Program-made: the position numbers and the translations under genes
Shown here: positions 1 through 7,620 of the stretch, piece by piece
Numbering within the stretch: the stretch's first letter is position 1
Layout: each line of letters begins with the position of its first letter
NCBI RefSeq assembly: GCF_012524205.1
Contig: NZ_JABACI010000001.1
Coordinates: 1,364,001-1,428,000 of the forward strand
DNA: 64,000 bases
Direction: 5' to 3'
Source of the DNA: Microbacterium salsuginis
Lineage (GTDB): Bacteria > Actinomycetota > Actinomycetes > Actinomycetales > Microbacteriaceae
The notes under the pieces: model-generated
Database searches by the model: none
What the model was told of the DNA's origin: nothing
Seen by the model: the letters and a program-made list of their open reading frames with translations, nothing else

Positions 1-272
1 ACGCGGCCACGCCGTCGCCCCACGGCCCGCCTCGGGGCACGAGAACGCGCCAGCCGGTCAAAGGCTTGGCGGTGGGATGCTGCACGCCGGCGTTCATTGG
101 GTAGCGGTGTTCATGAAGGGGTCGACTCTCGTGGTGCTCAGTCGGCCGCCCAGGACGTTCGAGCAGCCGAAGCGCGATTGAATCGGGTTCGCGCGTCGGC
201 AGCATACGCACCATTGCACTGCCTCGCCTCCCGAGCATACCCCTCATCGCGAAAGGTGTGATCGGGGGCCGT
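1..272. other. Non-coding left edge of window
   Basis: No convincing reading frame, tRNA or terminator hairpin is seen here. Open frames are short and lack a ribosome binding site. It lies downstream of the minus-strand DUF3618 gene, so it probably holds that operon's 3' end. The gene to the left is outside the window. Confidence 0.5.
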
Positions 273-551
273 TCAGCGTGTGTACAGGCGGACGACTCCC
301 CAGACGGCGGCGCCGATCGCCACGGCACCGACGACGACCGCCACGGAGGCGGCGACGGGGTTGCGACGCCGGAACGCGCGTGCCTTGGTCACGCCGTCGT
401 CGACGGCGATCCCGAGCCGCTTGGGCACGTTGGCCTTCTCTTCGATGGCGGCCAGTGCCGCCTTCAGCTCGGCGCGGGCTTGTTCGACCGGGTCGGCGAT
501 GCCGAGCGGCACGGCGGTGCGGGGCACCGGCACGGGCGCGTCAGAGCTCAT
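273..551 (-). CDS. DUF3618 family small membrane protein
   Basis: A 92-residue protein of unknown function. The N-terminal half (about residues 20-60) has the charged Ala/Glu/Lys-rich helix of DUF3618 proteins, including RAELKAALAAIEEKANVPK. It is followed by a basic RRRNP stretch and one hydrophobic membrane helix (about 66-88) close to the C-terminus. It overlaps the end of the holin-X gene by 11 nt, so the two are translationally coupled with the YtxH-like gene as a three-gene set. Such trios are common in Microbacteriaceae and are thought to be envelope proteins, but no biochemical role is known. Confidence 0.8.
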   Translation of the reverse strand: MSSDAPVPVPRTAVPLGIADPVEQARAELKAALAAIEEKANVPKRLGIAVDDGVTKARAFRRRNPVAASVAVVVGAVAIGAAVWGVVRLYTR

Positions 552-942
552 CGCGCACCTCCTTCACATCCTGGGCGATCGACTGGGCGGGGTTCTGGCG
601 CTTGCCGATCTTGCGGAAGCGGAGGATGCCGAGCAGCGCCAGGAAGACGGCGACGATCAGCATCGCGAAGAAGACGACGAGCGCCGACAGCCACACCGGC
701 CACCACGACGACAGGCCGGCGATGGCCCAGGTTCCCAGCGCGGGCACCGACCAGAAGAGCACGAACAGAGCGGCGAACACCCACAGGGCACCCCAGCCAC
801 CGTCCTTCGCGGTGCGCGAGAGCCACACCTTGGCGGCGTCGATCTCGGCGATGACGAGGTTGCGGATGAGTTCCGGGATCTCGCCGAGCAGGGTCAGCAG
901 ACCGTCATCCGCGCGGTCGCGGAATCCACGCGGCGTCGTCAT
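541..942 (-). CDS. Phage holin-like family protein (Actinobacterial Holin-X)
   Basis: A 133-residue integral membrane protein. An amphipathic N-terminal part (LLGEIPELIRNLVIAEIDAAK) precedes two strongly hydrophobic helices at about residues 50-75 and 80-105. The tail is charged (KIGKRQNPAQSIAQDVKEV). This is the layout of the chromosomal holin-X/DUF1469 family, which despite its name is not evidence of a prophage. I chose the ATG at 942 because GGAG sits six bases upstream; a GTG at 957 would add five residues. The YtxH-like stop codon is one base upstream, indicating coupled translation. Confidence 0.8.
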   Translation of the reverse strand: MTTPRGFRDRADDGLLTLLGEIPELIRNLVIAEIDAAKVWLSRTAKDGGWGALWVFAALFVLFWSVPALGTWAIAGLSSWWPVWLSALVVFFAMLIVAVFLALLGILRFRKIGKRQNPAQSIAQDVKEVRDEL

Positions 943-943
943 G

Positions 944-1330
944 TCATGCTCCGCCACGACCGTCGGAGGCGTCGTCCACGGCCTCGTCGACGGCGTCCTT
1001 CACGGCCGACGCCGACTTCTTGGCGGCCTGGCCGACGTCGTCGGCCGATTCCTCGCCCGCCTTGATCGCGGCATCCAGTTTCTGCCCGGGAGTGCCCTTC
1101 GAACCGGCGGCCTGCGCGACCTTCACTGCCGAGTCCCACAGGGTGGAGGGAAGCGCCATCGCCTGCGTCTTGGCGAAGTCCTTGACCTTGCCGACCTGCT
1201 CCTGCACCGGGTCGAGGTTCCAGACCTTGAGCCACTGGGCCTTGATCTGCTCATAGCGTTCCCGGCCGGCGCGCGTGCCGAGCACGTATCCGATGGCGAT
1301 TCCGACGACGAGTCCTGCTTTGCCCCTCAT
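944..1330 (-). CDS. YtxH-like membrane-anchored protein
   Basis: A 128-residue protein starting MRGKAGLVVGIAIGYVLGTR, a Gly-rich N-terminal membrane segment (about residues 4-20) followed by RAGRERYEQIK. This is typical of YtxH/DUF948-like envelope stress proteins of actinobacteria. The rest is hydrophilic, Ala/Lys/Asp-rich and probably helical. It is the first gene of a three-gene minus-strand set with the holin-X and DUF3618 proteins. The open frame extends 68 codons further upstream, but that part overlaps hemY and has no family resemblance, so the ATG at 1330 was chosen. Its function is unknown. Confidence 0.75.
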   Translation of the reverse strand: MRGKAGLVVGIAIGYVLGTRAGRERYEQIKAQWLKVWNLDPVQEQVGKVKDFAKTQAMALPSTLWDSAVKVAQAAGSKGTPGQKLDAAIKAGEESADDVGQAAKKSASAVKDAVDEAVDDASDGRGGA

Positions 1331-1400
1331 TGGGGTCTCCTCACACTCGGTGATGCACCTGACGATCTCCCCAGGGTAGCCCTGTATTCCGATTCCGGCA

Positions 1401-1421
1401 TCCGCCCTTGACACGGGCGGA
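1401..1421 (-). terminator. Possible weak terminator after hemY
   Basis: A 7-bp inverted repeat (TCCGCCC at 1401-1407, GGGCGGA at 1415-1421, loop TTGACAC) lies 11 bases after the hemY stop. No T-tract follows on the minus strand, so termination would be weak or need a partner factor. Confidence 0.35.
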
Positions 1422-1431
1422 AAGAGCGCAC

Positions 1432-3084
1432 TCACGCTCGCGCGTCGGCCCCGAAGAGCAGTGCGCGGCGCAGCCGATCGGCCTGGTCCTGGGCGTCGGA
1501 GACGACCTGCGCGAGCCCGCTGCCCGACAGCCACGCCCCGACGGCCGCGACTCCGTTCGCGCGGGAGATCCGGCTCCGCACCGCTGAGGCGGCGTCGAGC
1601 CGGCCCCGCGCCGACGCGGGCGGCGCGAGCGTGAACCGTGCCCGGTGCGCACCCACGAGGCGATCGGCGCCGAGCGTCACGCCGAGGAGGGCGGATGCTT
1701 CGGCCAGGGCCAGTTCCGCAGCATCCGCGTCGTCCAGATCCGCCGTCGCGGGCGGGTCATCGGGGGCACCGAAGGCGACGCGCACCACGTGACGCCCCGG
1801 ACCCGTCGCCTGCGCGAGCCACGGCCACCGCGCGGTGTCGTGCGCCACGCCGACGGCTCGATACGCGCCCGGCACCGCGTGCACGTGCACGCCGCGCGAC
1901 GCCGCGTCGAGTTCGGATCCGTCGACGACCAGGGTCACGACCTCGCGAGCGATGCCCGCCGGCACGGCCGATTCGACGGCTTCGTCCGCGAGAAGGCCGG
2001 CGAGGAGCATCCGTGCGCTCTCCTCATCGGTCGCGACCACGACGGCGTCGGCCACGAGAGCCGCCCGCGCGCTGCCACCCGCCGCTTCGGGGGGCACCTC
2101 GTGCGGGAACCCCGCGCCCGAACCCGCAGCGCCTGCCCCCTGAACGGCGCCCGAGCCGTGCCCCTGCGCTTCGGGGGGCACCTCGTGCGGCAACCCCGCG
2201 CCCGAACCCGCAGCGACTGCCCCCTGAACGTCCTGCACGCCCGCGGCGTCCGGCTCGAGCTTCACGGTCCAGCGCGCGTCCAACCGTTCGAGCCCGACGG
2301 CGCGCGTGCCGGTGCGCACGTCGACGCCTCGCCCGACGAGCTTCTCGTGCAGGGCGTGGACGAGCCTGGGCATTCCGCCGTCGATGCCCTCGATCGCGGG
2401 CGCCCGGTCGGCGCCGAGACGCAGCTCCGAGACCGCGGCGCCCAGCGATCCGGTACGGGTGAGGGCCGGGTTGAGACCTGGCGCCGCGATCTCGACGTCG
2501 ACGTCGTCGGGTGCCAGCCCGAAGCGGTCGATGCTCAGCGGCGCGACCAGGCGGTCGTGCACCCGCGCGCCCATGCGGCCCCGCACCAGGCGACCGAGGC
2601 TGCGCTGCGAGCCGATCGTGAGCGGCGGACGCAGCCGGTCGAGGTAGGCACGCCACGCACCGCCCCAGCCGATCACGTTCCGCACGCTCTCATCCCACGC
2701 ATTCGCGGGGATGCCGAGCACGTTCTCGCGGGGCAGCGGAGCGGCGGCGTCCTTCGGCAGCCCGGCGATCCACTCGCGGTCATCGCCGGGGCGCACGATG
2801 ACGGCATCCGGGTCGACCTCCTCGATCAGCCGGCGCACCACGCCGTCGCGCGTCGAGAAGCACGTCGCGCCGGTCTCGAGCTCGAGACCCGCGACCTCCG
2901 CCATGCCGACGACACCGCCGAGACGACCGGACGCCTCGACCAGGGTCACCGCCATGCCGAGCTTGGCGCACTCCCACGCCGCCACCAGTCCCGCGATCCC
3001 GCCGCCGATCACGACGACGTGCGTCTCACGCGCGTGGGCGACCAGTTCGTCGAGGGGTTCAGGCGCACCGGTCACGGCATCCAT
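1432..3084 (-). CDS. hemY: HemY-type porphyrinogen oxidase (protoporphyrinogen/coproporphyrinogen III oxidase)
   Basis: A 550-residue FAD enzyme of haem synthesis. In actinobacteria HemY homologues (CgoX) usually oxidise coproporphyrinogen III to coproporphyrin III. The dinucleotide motif GGGIAG lies at residues 27-32, followed by the acidic strand end VEASGRLGG. The substrate-domain signature VAPLSIDRFGLAPDDVDVE sits near residue 190, and the C-terminal FAD-binding GVAAVGAWLSGSGL near 520. The family is usually about 450-490 residues; the excess is mostly an inserted Gly/Ala/Pro-rich segment (about residues 275-335) made of two 28-residue repeats containing PHEVPPEA. No other haem gene is adjacent. 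The ABC exporter operon ends 48 bases upstream. Confidence 0.85.
   Translation of the reverse strand: MDAVTGAPEPLDELVAHARETHVVVIGGGIAGLVAAWECAKLGMAVTLVEASGRLGGVVGMAEVAGLELETGATCFSTRDGVVRRLIEEVDPDAVIVRPGDDREWIAGLPKDAAAPLPRENVLGIPANAWDESVRNVIGWGGAWRAYLDRLRPPLTIGSQRSLGRLVRGRMGARVHDRLVAPLSIDRFGLAPDDVDVEIAAPGLNPALTRTGSLGAAVSELRLGADRAPAIEGIDGGMPRLVHALHEKLVGRGVDVRTGTRAVGLERLDARWTVKLEPDAAGVQDVQGAVAAGSGAGLPHEVPPEAQGHGSGAVQGAGAAGSGAGFPHEVPPEAAGGSARAALVADAVVVATDEESARMLLAGLLADEAVESAVPAGIAREVVTLVVDGSELDAASRGVHVHAVPGAYRAVGVAHDTARWPWLAQATGPGRHVVRVAFGAPDDPPATADLDDADAAELALAEASALLGVTLGADRLVGAHRARFTLAPPASARGRLDAASAVRSRISRANGVAAVGAWLSGSGLAQVVSDAQDQADRLRRALLFGADARA
2084..2251. repeat. Two 84-bp tandem repeats inside hemY
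   Basis: Two direct units begin at 2084 and 2168 (period 84 bp, 28 codons). The first 63 or so bases of each unit are almost identical, with about two mismatches; the remainder diverges. Each unit contains a GCAC-CTC-GTGC mini-palindrome. The repeats keep the reading frame and encode GSGAG(L/F)PHEVPPEA twice. Confidence 0.85.
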
Positions 3085-3132
3085 CCTCCCACCGGTGCCG
3101 GTCGCGCTCGGAGCGCGTCGAGCGCCGCCGCG

Positions 3133-3951
3133 TCAGTCGGCGGAGCGGCGCTGCTCGCGCGCCTCGGCGCGGGTGAGGGGAGCGTGCGGGGGCTCCTCCG
3201 AGACCGTCGCGGGCTCGGCTGCGGCATCCGTCTCCGCGACGGCGGCGGATTCGGCGACGGATGCCGTCGCCCCGGCCACCGACGTGACGCGGCCGTCGTG
3301 CAGCTCGATGACCCGATCGGCCCGCTGCACGAGCAGCGGGTCGTGCGTGGAGACGATGGCCGCGAGGCCCTGGGAGTGCACGAGCTCGCTGATCAGATCC
3401 ATGACCGTCGCGGCGGTGCGGGAGTCGAGCTGACCCGTCGGCTCGTCCGCGATCAGCACATGCGGTCGCGCGGCGATCGCACGTGCGATGCCGACGCGCT
3501 GCTGCTGGCCGCCGGACAGCTCGGTCGGGCGCTGCGCCGCGTGATCGGCGAGACCGACGAGCCGCAATGCCTCGGCGACGCGCTCCTCGCGCTCGGCGGG
3601 CGGCGTCTTCACGATCCGCAGCGGCAGCTCGACGTTCTCGGCGGCGGAGAGGATCGGGATGAGTCCGAACGACTGGAAGACGAAGCCCAGCCGTTCGCGG
3701 CGCAGCTCGGCGAGGGCGTCCTCGTCGAGCGCGGTGGCCTCGACGTCGCCGATCCACACCTTGCCCGACGTCGGCCGGTCCAGGCCGCCGAGCAGGTTCA
3801 GCAGCGTCGTCTTTCCGGCGCCCGAGGCGCCTCGCACCACGACCAGCTCGCCCGCGGCGACCTCGATGTCGATGTCGACGCACGCGTGCACCTCGCCGGC
3901 AGCCGACGCGAAGGTGCGGGTGAGCTTCTCCCCGCGCAGGGCAAGGGTCAT
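3133..3951 (-). CDS. ABC transporter ATP-binding protein (MacB/LolD type)
   Basis: A 272-residue ATPase. Walker A GASGAGKT is at residues 41-48, the LSGGQQQR signature at 144-151, Walker B VLIADEP around 164-170, and an H-loop STHD follows. The gap between Walker A and signature, and the short DRPTSG stretch, match the MacB/LolD/FtsE clade that energises FtsX-type permeases. An unusual Ala/Glu-rich tail of about 45 residues follows the ATPase core. It is the last gene of a four-gene operon, and its start overlaps the preceding ATPase's stop by four bases (ATGA). The substrate is not evident. Confidence 0.88.
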   Translation of the reverse strand: MTLALRGEKLTRTFASAAGEVHACVDIDIEVAAGELVVVRGASGAGKTTLLNLLGGLDRPTSGKVWIGDVEATALDEDALAELRRERLGFVFQSFGLIPILSAAENVELPLRIVKTPPAEREERVAEALRLVGLADHAAQRPTELSGGQQQRVGIARAIAARPHVLIADEPTGQLDSRTAATVMDLISELVHSQGLAAIVSTHDPLLVQRADRVIELHDGRVTSVAGATASVAESAAVAETDAAAEPATVSEEPPHAPLTRAEAREQRRSAD

Positions 3952-4901
3952 GAGGGCTCCTCTGTGGGCGGTTCGTCGGGGAAGACGGATGCCTCGGGCC
4001 GGGCCTGCTGGCCGGGCCAGACACCGACGTGGTCGGGCTCGAGCGCGAGGCGGACGCGCTCGCGCAGGTCGAGCGCCGCCACGAAGTCGTCGGGCAGCTG
4101 CAGCCGGCCGACGCGGTCGAGCACGGCGTACTCTTCGGCGACGTGCTGCTCGGCACCGTGCTCATCGAGTCTCGTGGAGCGCAGCACCTCGGTGGACGTG
4201 CGCCCGTCGCGGATCTGCACGGTCCGGGCGACGTGCTCCGAGACCGCCGGGTCGTGCGTGACGATGAGGGTCGTCACGCCCAGCTCGCGGTTGACCGAGC
4301 GCATCGCCTCGAGGACGTGCGCGCTCGTGGTGTCGTCGAGCTCTCCGGTGGGCTCGTCGGCGAGGAGCACGCGCGGGCGGTTGGCGATCCCGACCGCGAT
4401 CGCGACGCGCTGCTGTTCGCCACCCGACATCTCCGGGGGACGGCGGTCGGCGCAGTGCGACACCTCGAGCAGGTCGAGCAGCTCCGTGACCCTCGTGCGT
4501 CGCGCTGCCGCACCCTTCGCCTCGCCCGTGATCGCGAGCGCCGCGGCCACGTTCTCGCTCGCGGAGAGGTAGGGAAGCAGGTTGCGCGACGTCTGCTGCC
4601 ACACGAACCCGACGCTGCGGCGTCGGAACGCCACGCGCTCCTTCTCCTTCATGGTCAGCAGGTCGTGCCCGGCGACCCACGCCACGCCGGCCGTGGGCTG
4701 GTCGAGGCTCGACAGGATCGACAGGAGCGTCGACTTGCCCGAACCCGAGGCGCCGACGACGGCGACGAGCTCGCCGGGGTCGATGCGCAGGTTCAGCCCC
4801 TGCAGCGCCTGCACCTCGACGCCGGCGCCGTTCGCCGCCTGCACCTTGAAGATGCGCACGAGATCCACGCACAGGATGTCGGCGTCCGGGAGAGCGGCCA
4901 T
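3948..4901 (-). CDS. ABC transporter ATP-binding protein, second ATPase of FtsX-type exporter
   Basis: A 317-residue ATPase starting MAALPDADILCVDLVRIFKV. Walker A GASGSGKST is at residues 50-58, the signature MSGGEQQR at 158-165, Walker B VLLADE at 178-183, and the H-loop THD at 215-217. A C-terminal extension of about 70 residues, acidic and of unknown role, follows the core. The frame is open further upstream, but that part overlaps the permease and lacks homology; the chosen ATG starts just after the permease stop at 4906. The gene couples by ATGA to the second ATPase. It probably pairs with one of the two upstream FtsX-like permeases. Confidence 0.87.
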   Translation of the reverse strand: MAALPDADILCVDLVRIFKVQAANGAGVEVQALQGLNLRIDPGELVAVVGASGSGKSTLLSILSSLDQPTAGVAWVAGHDLLTMKEKERVAFRRRSVGFVWQQTSRNLLPYLSASENVAAALAITGEAKGAAARRTRVTELLDLLEVSHCADRRPPEMSGGEQQRVAIAVGIANRPRVLLADEPTGELDDTTSAHVLEAMRSVNRELGVTTLIVTHDPAVSEHVARTVQIRDGRTSTEVLRSTRLDEHGAEQHVAEEYAVLDRVGRLQLPDDFVAALDLRERVRLALEPDHVGVWPGQQARPEASVFPDEPPTEEPS

Positions 4902-4905
4902 GGTC

Positions 4906-7620
4906 CTATCCTTCCTCCACGGTGCGCAGTGCGCCCGCAGCACGGATACGGCGCGACACCAGCAAGGCGATCGCGGTGAGCAGCACGGCGAGCGCGATGA
5001 AGCCGCCCAGTGTGAGCGCCAGCATCCCGCCGTCCACCTGGTACGCCGGCGCGACGGACGAGCCGGTGAACGGACGCAGATCGACGGCGGCCAGCACGAC
5101 CAGGGGCACGAGCGCGCCGAAGACCGTTCCGGCGACGACGGCGGCAACGGCCGGCGGGCCGATCTCCCACAGCGCGAGCGACGTGGCCGAGCGCGACGGG
5201 GCGCCGAGTGTGCGCAGCAGCGCGAGCACGCGCGCACGCGGGGCGGCGGCGAGGGTGAGGGTCATGACGATCGCGAGCGCGCTGAGCAGCGCCGCCACCG
5301 CGGTCGCCGCGAGCAACGCGGCGCGGACGCCCTGCACGGCGGGGCTGGACTGGATCGAGGCCGCGATCTCGTCTGCGGTGTCGATGCGCACCTCGGCACC
5401 GAGGATGGCGCGCAGCTCGGAGTCGACCGCGTCACGCGGTGCCCCCGGCGCGAGGCTGACGAGGAGGGTGCGGTCGGACGGATCCCGGCCGAGCACCTCT
5501 TCGGCGTACGAGGAGTCGATCGCGATCCAGTTCTCTCTCGTCCCGATGGGCACCGGTCCCCGCGTCACCCCGACGACCTCCGCCGCGACTCCGCCCAGGT
5601 CGACTTCGTCGGAGCCGTCGATGAGGTCGGCGACCGATCCGGAGACGACGATCGGCATGGGGCCCGACTCGACGGGCTCGAGCGAGACGCCGGGAGGCAG
5701 CATCCCGGGTCCGTCTCCCTGCGCGGCCGCCAGGTCGGCCGCGTCGACGACGAACACCGACGTGCCGCGCTTGACGCCGCCGATGTCGAGCGTCTCGGGC
5801 TCGGCTCCCGAGATGCCGGCAGCAGCGTCGACCCCGTCGACGGCCGCCGCCTGGTCGAGCTGCTCGCGGGTGAAGCCCGCGCCGCTGACCCGCACGTCCG
5901 CGCCGACCTGGGCGTTCGAGGCCTCGGTGATCCCGGTCTGCAGGGCGGACAGCAGGATGCCGGAAGACACCGCCACCGACACGCCCACCACGAGCGCCAG
6001 CACCGGCGTGAGACCGATCGACGGTTCGCGCAGTGCGCGGGCCGAGCCGAGGAAGGCGTCGAGTCCCGCCGACGCGCGCGCTCGTCCGAGCACCGCCCGC
6101 AGCGGGATCGGATACAGGCGCAGCGTCAGCAGGCACGCGACCAGGGCGAGGAGGAGCGGCGTCGCGGCGAGCAGCGGGTCGGCCCCGGCACTGTAGCCAC
6201 GGAGGAAGAGGAGGACGAGAGCGACCAGCGCGAGCACGGTGACCGCGCCCTCGACGATGAGCCGCAGCCGCGAGCCGCGGCGCCCGAGGTCGGTGCGCAC
6301 CTGACGCTCGGCGACCGACGGGGCGAGCGCCGCGAGGATCGAGACCGGCGCAAGCGCGAGCAGCAGCGCCGGGATCAGGGCCGCCGGGCCCGGCGCTGCC
6401 CCGAAGAGGAGCAAGCCTCCGACGACTGCCACCGCGGCACCGAGGATCGCGGGGATGGCACCGACGAACACACCCTCGATCGCGAGCAGCCCGCGCAGCT
6501 GGGCGATCGACGTCCCGCGAGCCGACAGCAGGCGCAGACTCGGCCGGCGGCTCTCGAGGATCAGCCGGCATCCCAGGATCAGCACGGCGGCGGCGACGCC
6601 GACCGGTCCGGCGATCAGCATCGCGATCACGCCGGCGGTCGAGGCTTCCTGCGCCAGGGCGAGCTCGATCTCTCCGGTGATGTCGGCGTCGAACTTCACG
6701 CCGAGGATGCCGGCCGGACCGCCGGCTGACGAGGCGACCGTGTGCGAGACGGCCGTGAGCTTGTTCAGTGCTGCAGCGGTCTGCGCCGCCGAACGCGCCT
6801 CGATCCGGTCGGTGTCGAGCGGATACCACGTGTCGGTGGTCTGCGACGTGGAGAAGAGATAGACGTACGGCAGCGATGCCGGGTGCGCGAACGCCGTGGC
6901 CGTGACGACGCGGGGGCGGTTGCCGTCGTCGAAGATGCTGGGTTCGAGCACCGAGGGGACGTGTTGCCAGTAGTCGCCCGACGCGTCGACTGCCTCGAAC
7001 GTGCCCGTGAGGAGGAACTCCACCGTGTTCGAGAAGGTGCGCATCGAACGGGTGTCTCCGACCGCCCATTCCATCTCCGCGGCGGTGGCGACCGAGAGGA
7101 CGACTTCCAGGCGCACCGCCGAGGCCTCGGCTTGCGTCAGGTTCTCGAAGCCCGGGGCGGGCTCGGGAAGCCGCCCGTCGACCACGCGGACGTGGCCCTC
7201 GTACTGGGGTGAGAACGCGACCTCCAGCTCCCGGGTCTGCGTTTCCTCGAGACCGTGCTCAGACGTACGGCTGATGGCGTGCGCCTCCCCGAGCAGCTCC
7301 GGCAGCGGTTCCTCAGCGGACTCCCGGATGCCGTCGAGGGCCTCGAGGAACGAGTCCCATATGCCGTCGGTCGTGAGCGGGTCGCTCACGTCCGAGATCT
7401 GGGGGACGCCCACCGAGCTCGACACCACGTCACGCTCGGTCGCCGGCACACCGTCGAGCCGGTCGCGCAGCGCGGCATCCCCGAGCAGTCCCAGCGCGAT
7501 CGGCGCAGCCGTCGCGAGGAGCGCGAGCACGAAGACGAGCGCTGCGACGATCGCACCGCCGCCCGCACGGGAGCGCAGATGGTGCGCGACGAGAGCACGG
7601 GTCGACACGCGACGGGTCAT
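4906..7620 (-). CDS. FtsX-like ABC transporter permease (large)
   Basis: A 904-residue permease. A first membrane helix at about residues 20-43 is followed by a large extracytoplasmic region, then a central block of about six helices (about 330-570). A second extracytoplasmic domain and three final helices (about 790-895) end in basic residues. This is the duplicated FtsX/MacB layout, with two permease modules in one chain. The start was taken at the ATG at 7620, whose A lies in the ATGA overlap with the upstream permease's stop; the frame continues upstream only as an overlap. Likely role: mechanotransmission or export of lipids, lipoproteins or peptides. The substrate is unknown. Confidence 0.85.
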   Translation of the reverse strand: MTRRVSTRALVAHHLRSRAGGGAIVAALVFVLALLATAAPIALGLLGDAALRDRLDGVPATERDVVSSSVGVPQISDVSDPLTTDGIWDSFLEALDGIRESAEEPLPELLGEAHAISRTSEHGLEETQTRELEVAFSPQYEGHVRVVDGRLPEPAPGFENLTQAEASAVRLEVVLSVATAAEMEWAVGDTRSMRTFSNTVEFLLTGTFEAVDASGDYWQHVPSVLEPSIFDDGNRPRVVTATAFAHPASLPYVYLFSTSQTTDTWYPLDTDRIEARSAAQTAAALNKLTAVSHTVASSAGGPAGILGVKFDADITGEIELALAQEASTAGVIAMLIAGPVGVAAAVLILGCRLILESRRPSLRLLSARGTSIAQLRGLLAIEGVFVGAIPAILGAAVAVVGGLLLFGAAPGPAALIPALLLALAPVSILAALAPSVAERQVRTDLGRRGSRLRLIVEGAVTVLALVALVLLFLRGYSAGADPLLAATPLLLALVACLLTLRLYPIPLRAVLGRARASAGLDAFLGSARALREPSIGLTPVLALVVGVSVAVSSGILLSALQTGITEASNAQVGADVRVSGAGFTREQLDQAAAVDGVDAAAGISGAEPETLDIGGVKRGTSVFVVDAADLAAAQGDGPGMLPPGVSLEPVESGPMPIVVSGSVADLIDGSDEVDLGGVAAEVVGVTRGPVPIGTRENWIAIDSSYAEEVLGRDPSDRTLLVSLAPGAPRDAVDSELRAILGAEVRIDTADEIAASIQSSPAVQGVRAALLAATAVAALLSALAIVMTLTLAAAPRARVLALLRTLGAPSRSATSLALWEIGPPAVAAVVAGTVFGALVPLVVLAAVDLRPFTGSSVAPAYQVDGGMLALTLGGFIALAVLLTAIALLVSRRIRAAGALRTVEEG

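Noticed and set aside
541..942. Prophage remnant suggested by the holin-like protein
   Set aside because: The holin-X family is a normal chromosomal actinobacterial membrane protein, and no other phage gene is nearby.
1645..4572. Very long plus-strand open frame opposite hemY and the ABC ATPases
   Set aside because: It is an antisense shadow typical of 70% GC DNA. The minus-strand genes have clear motifs, and the plus-strand product is low complexity.
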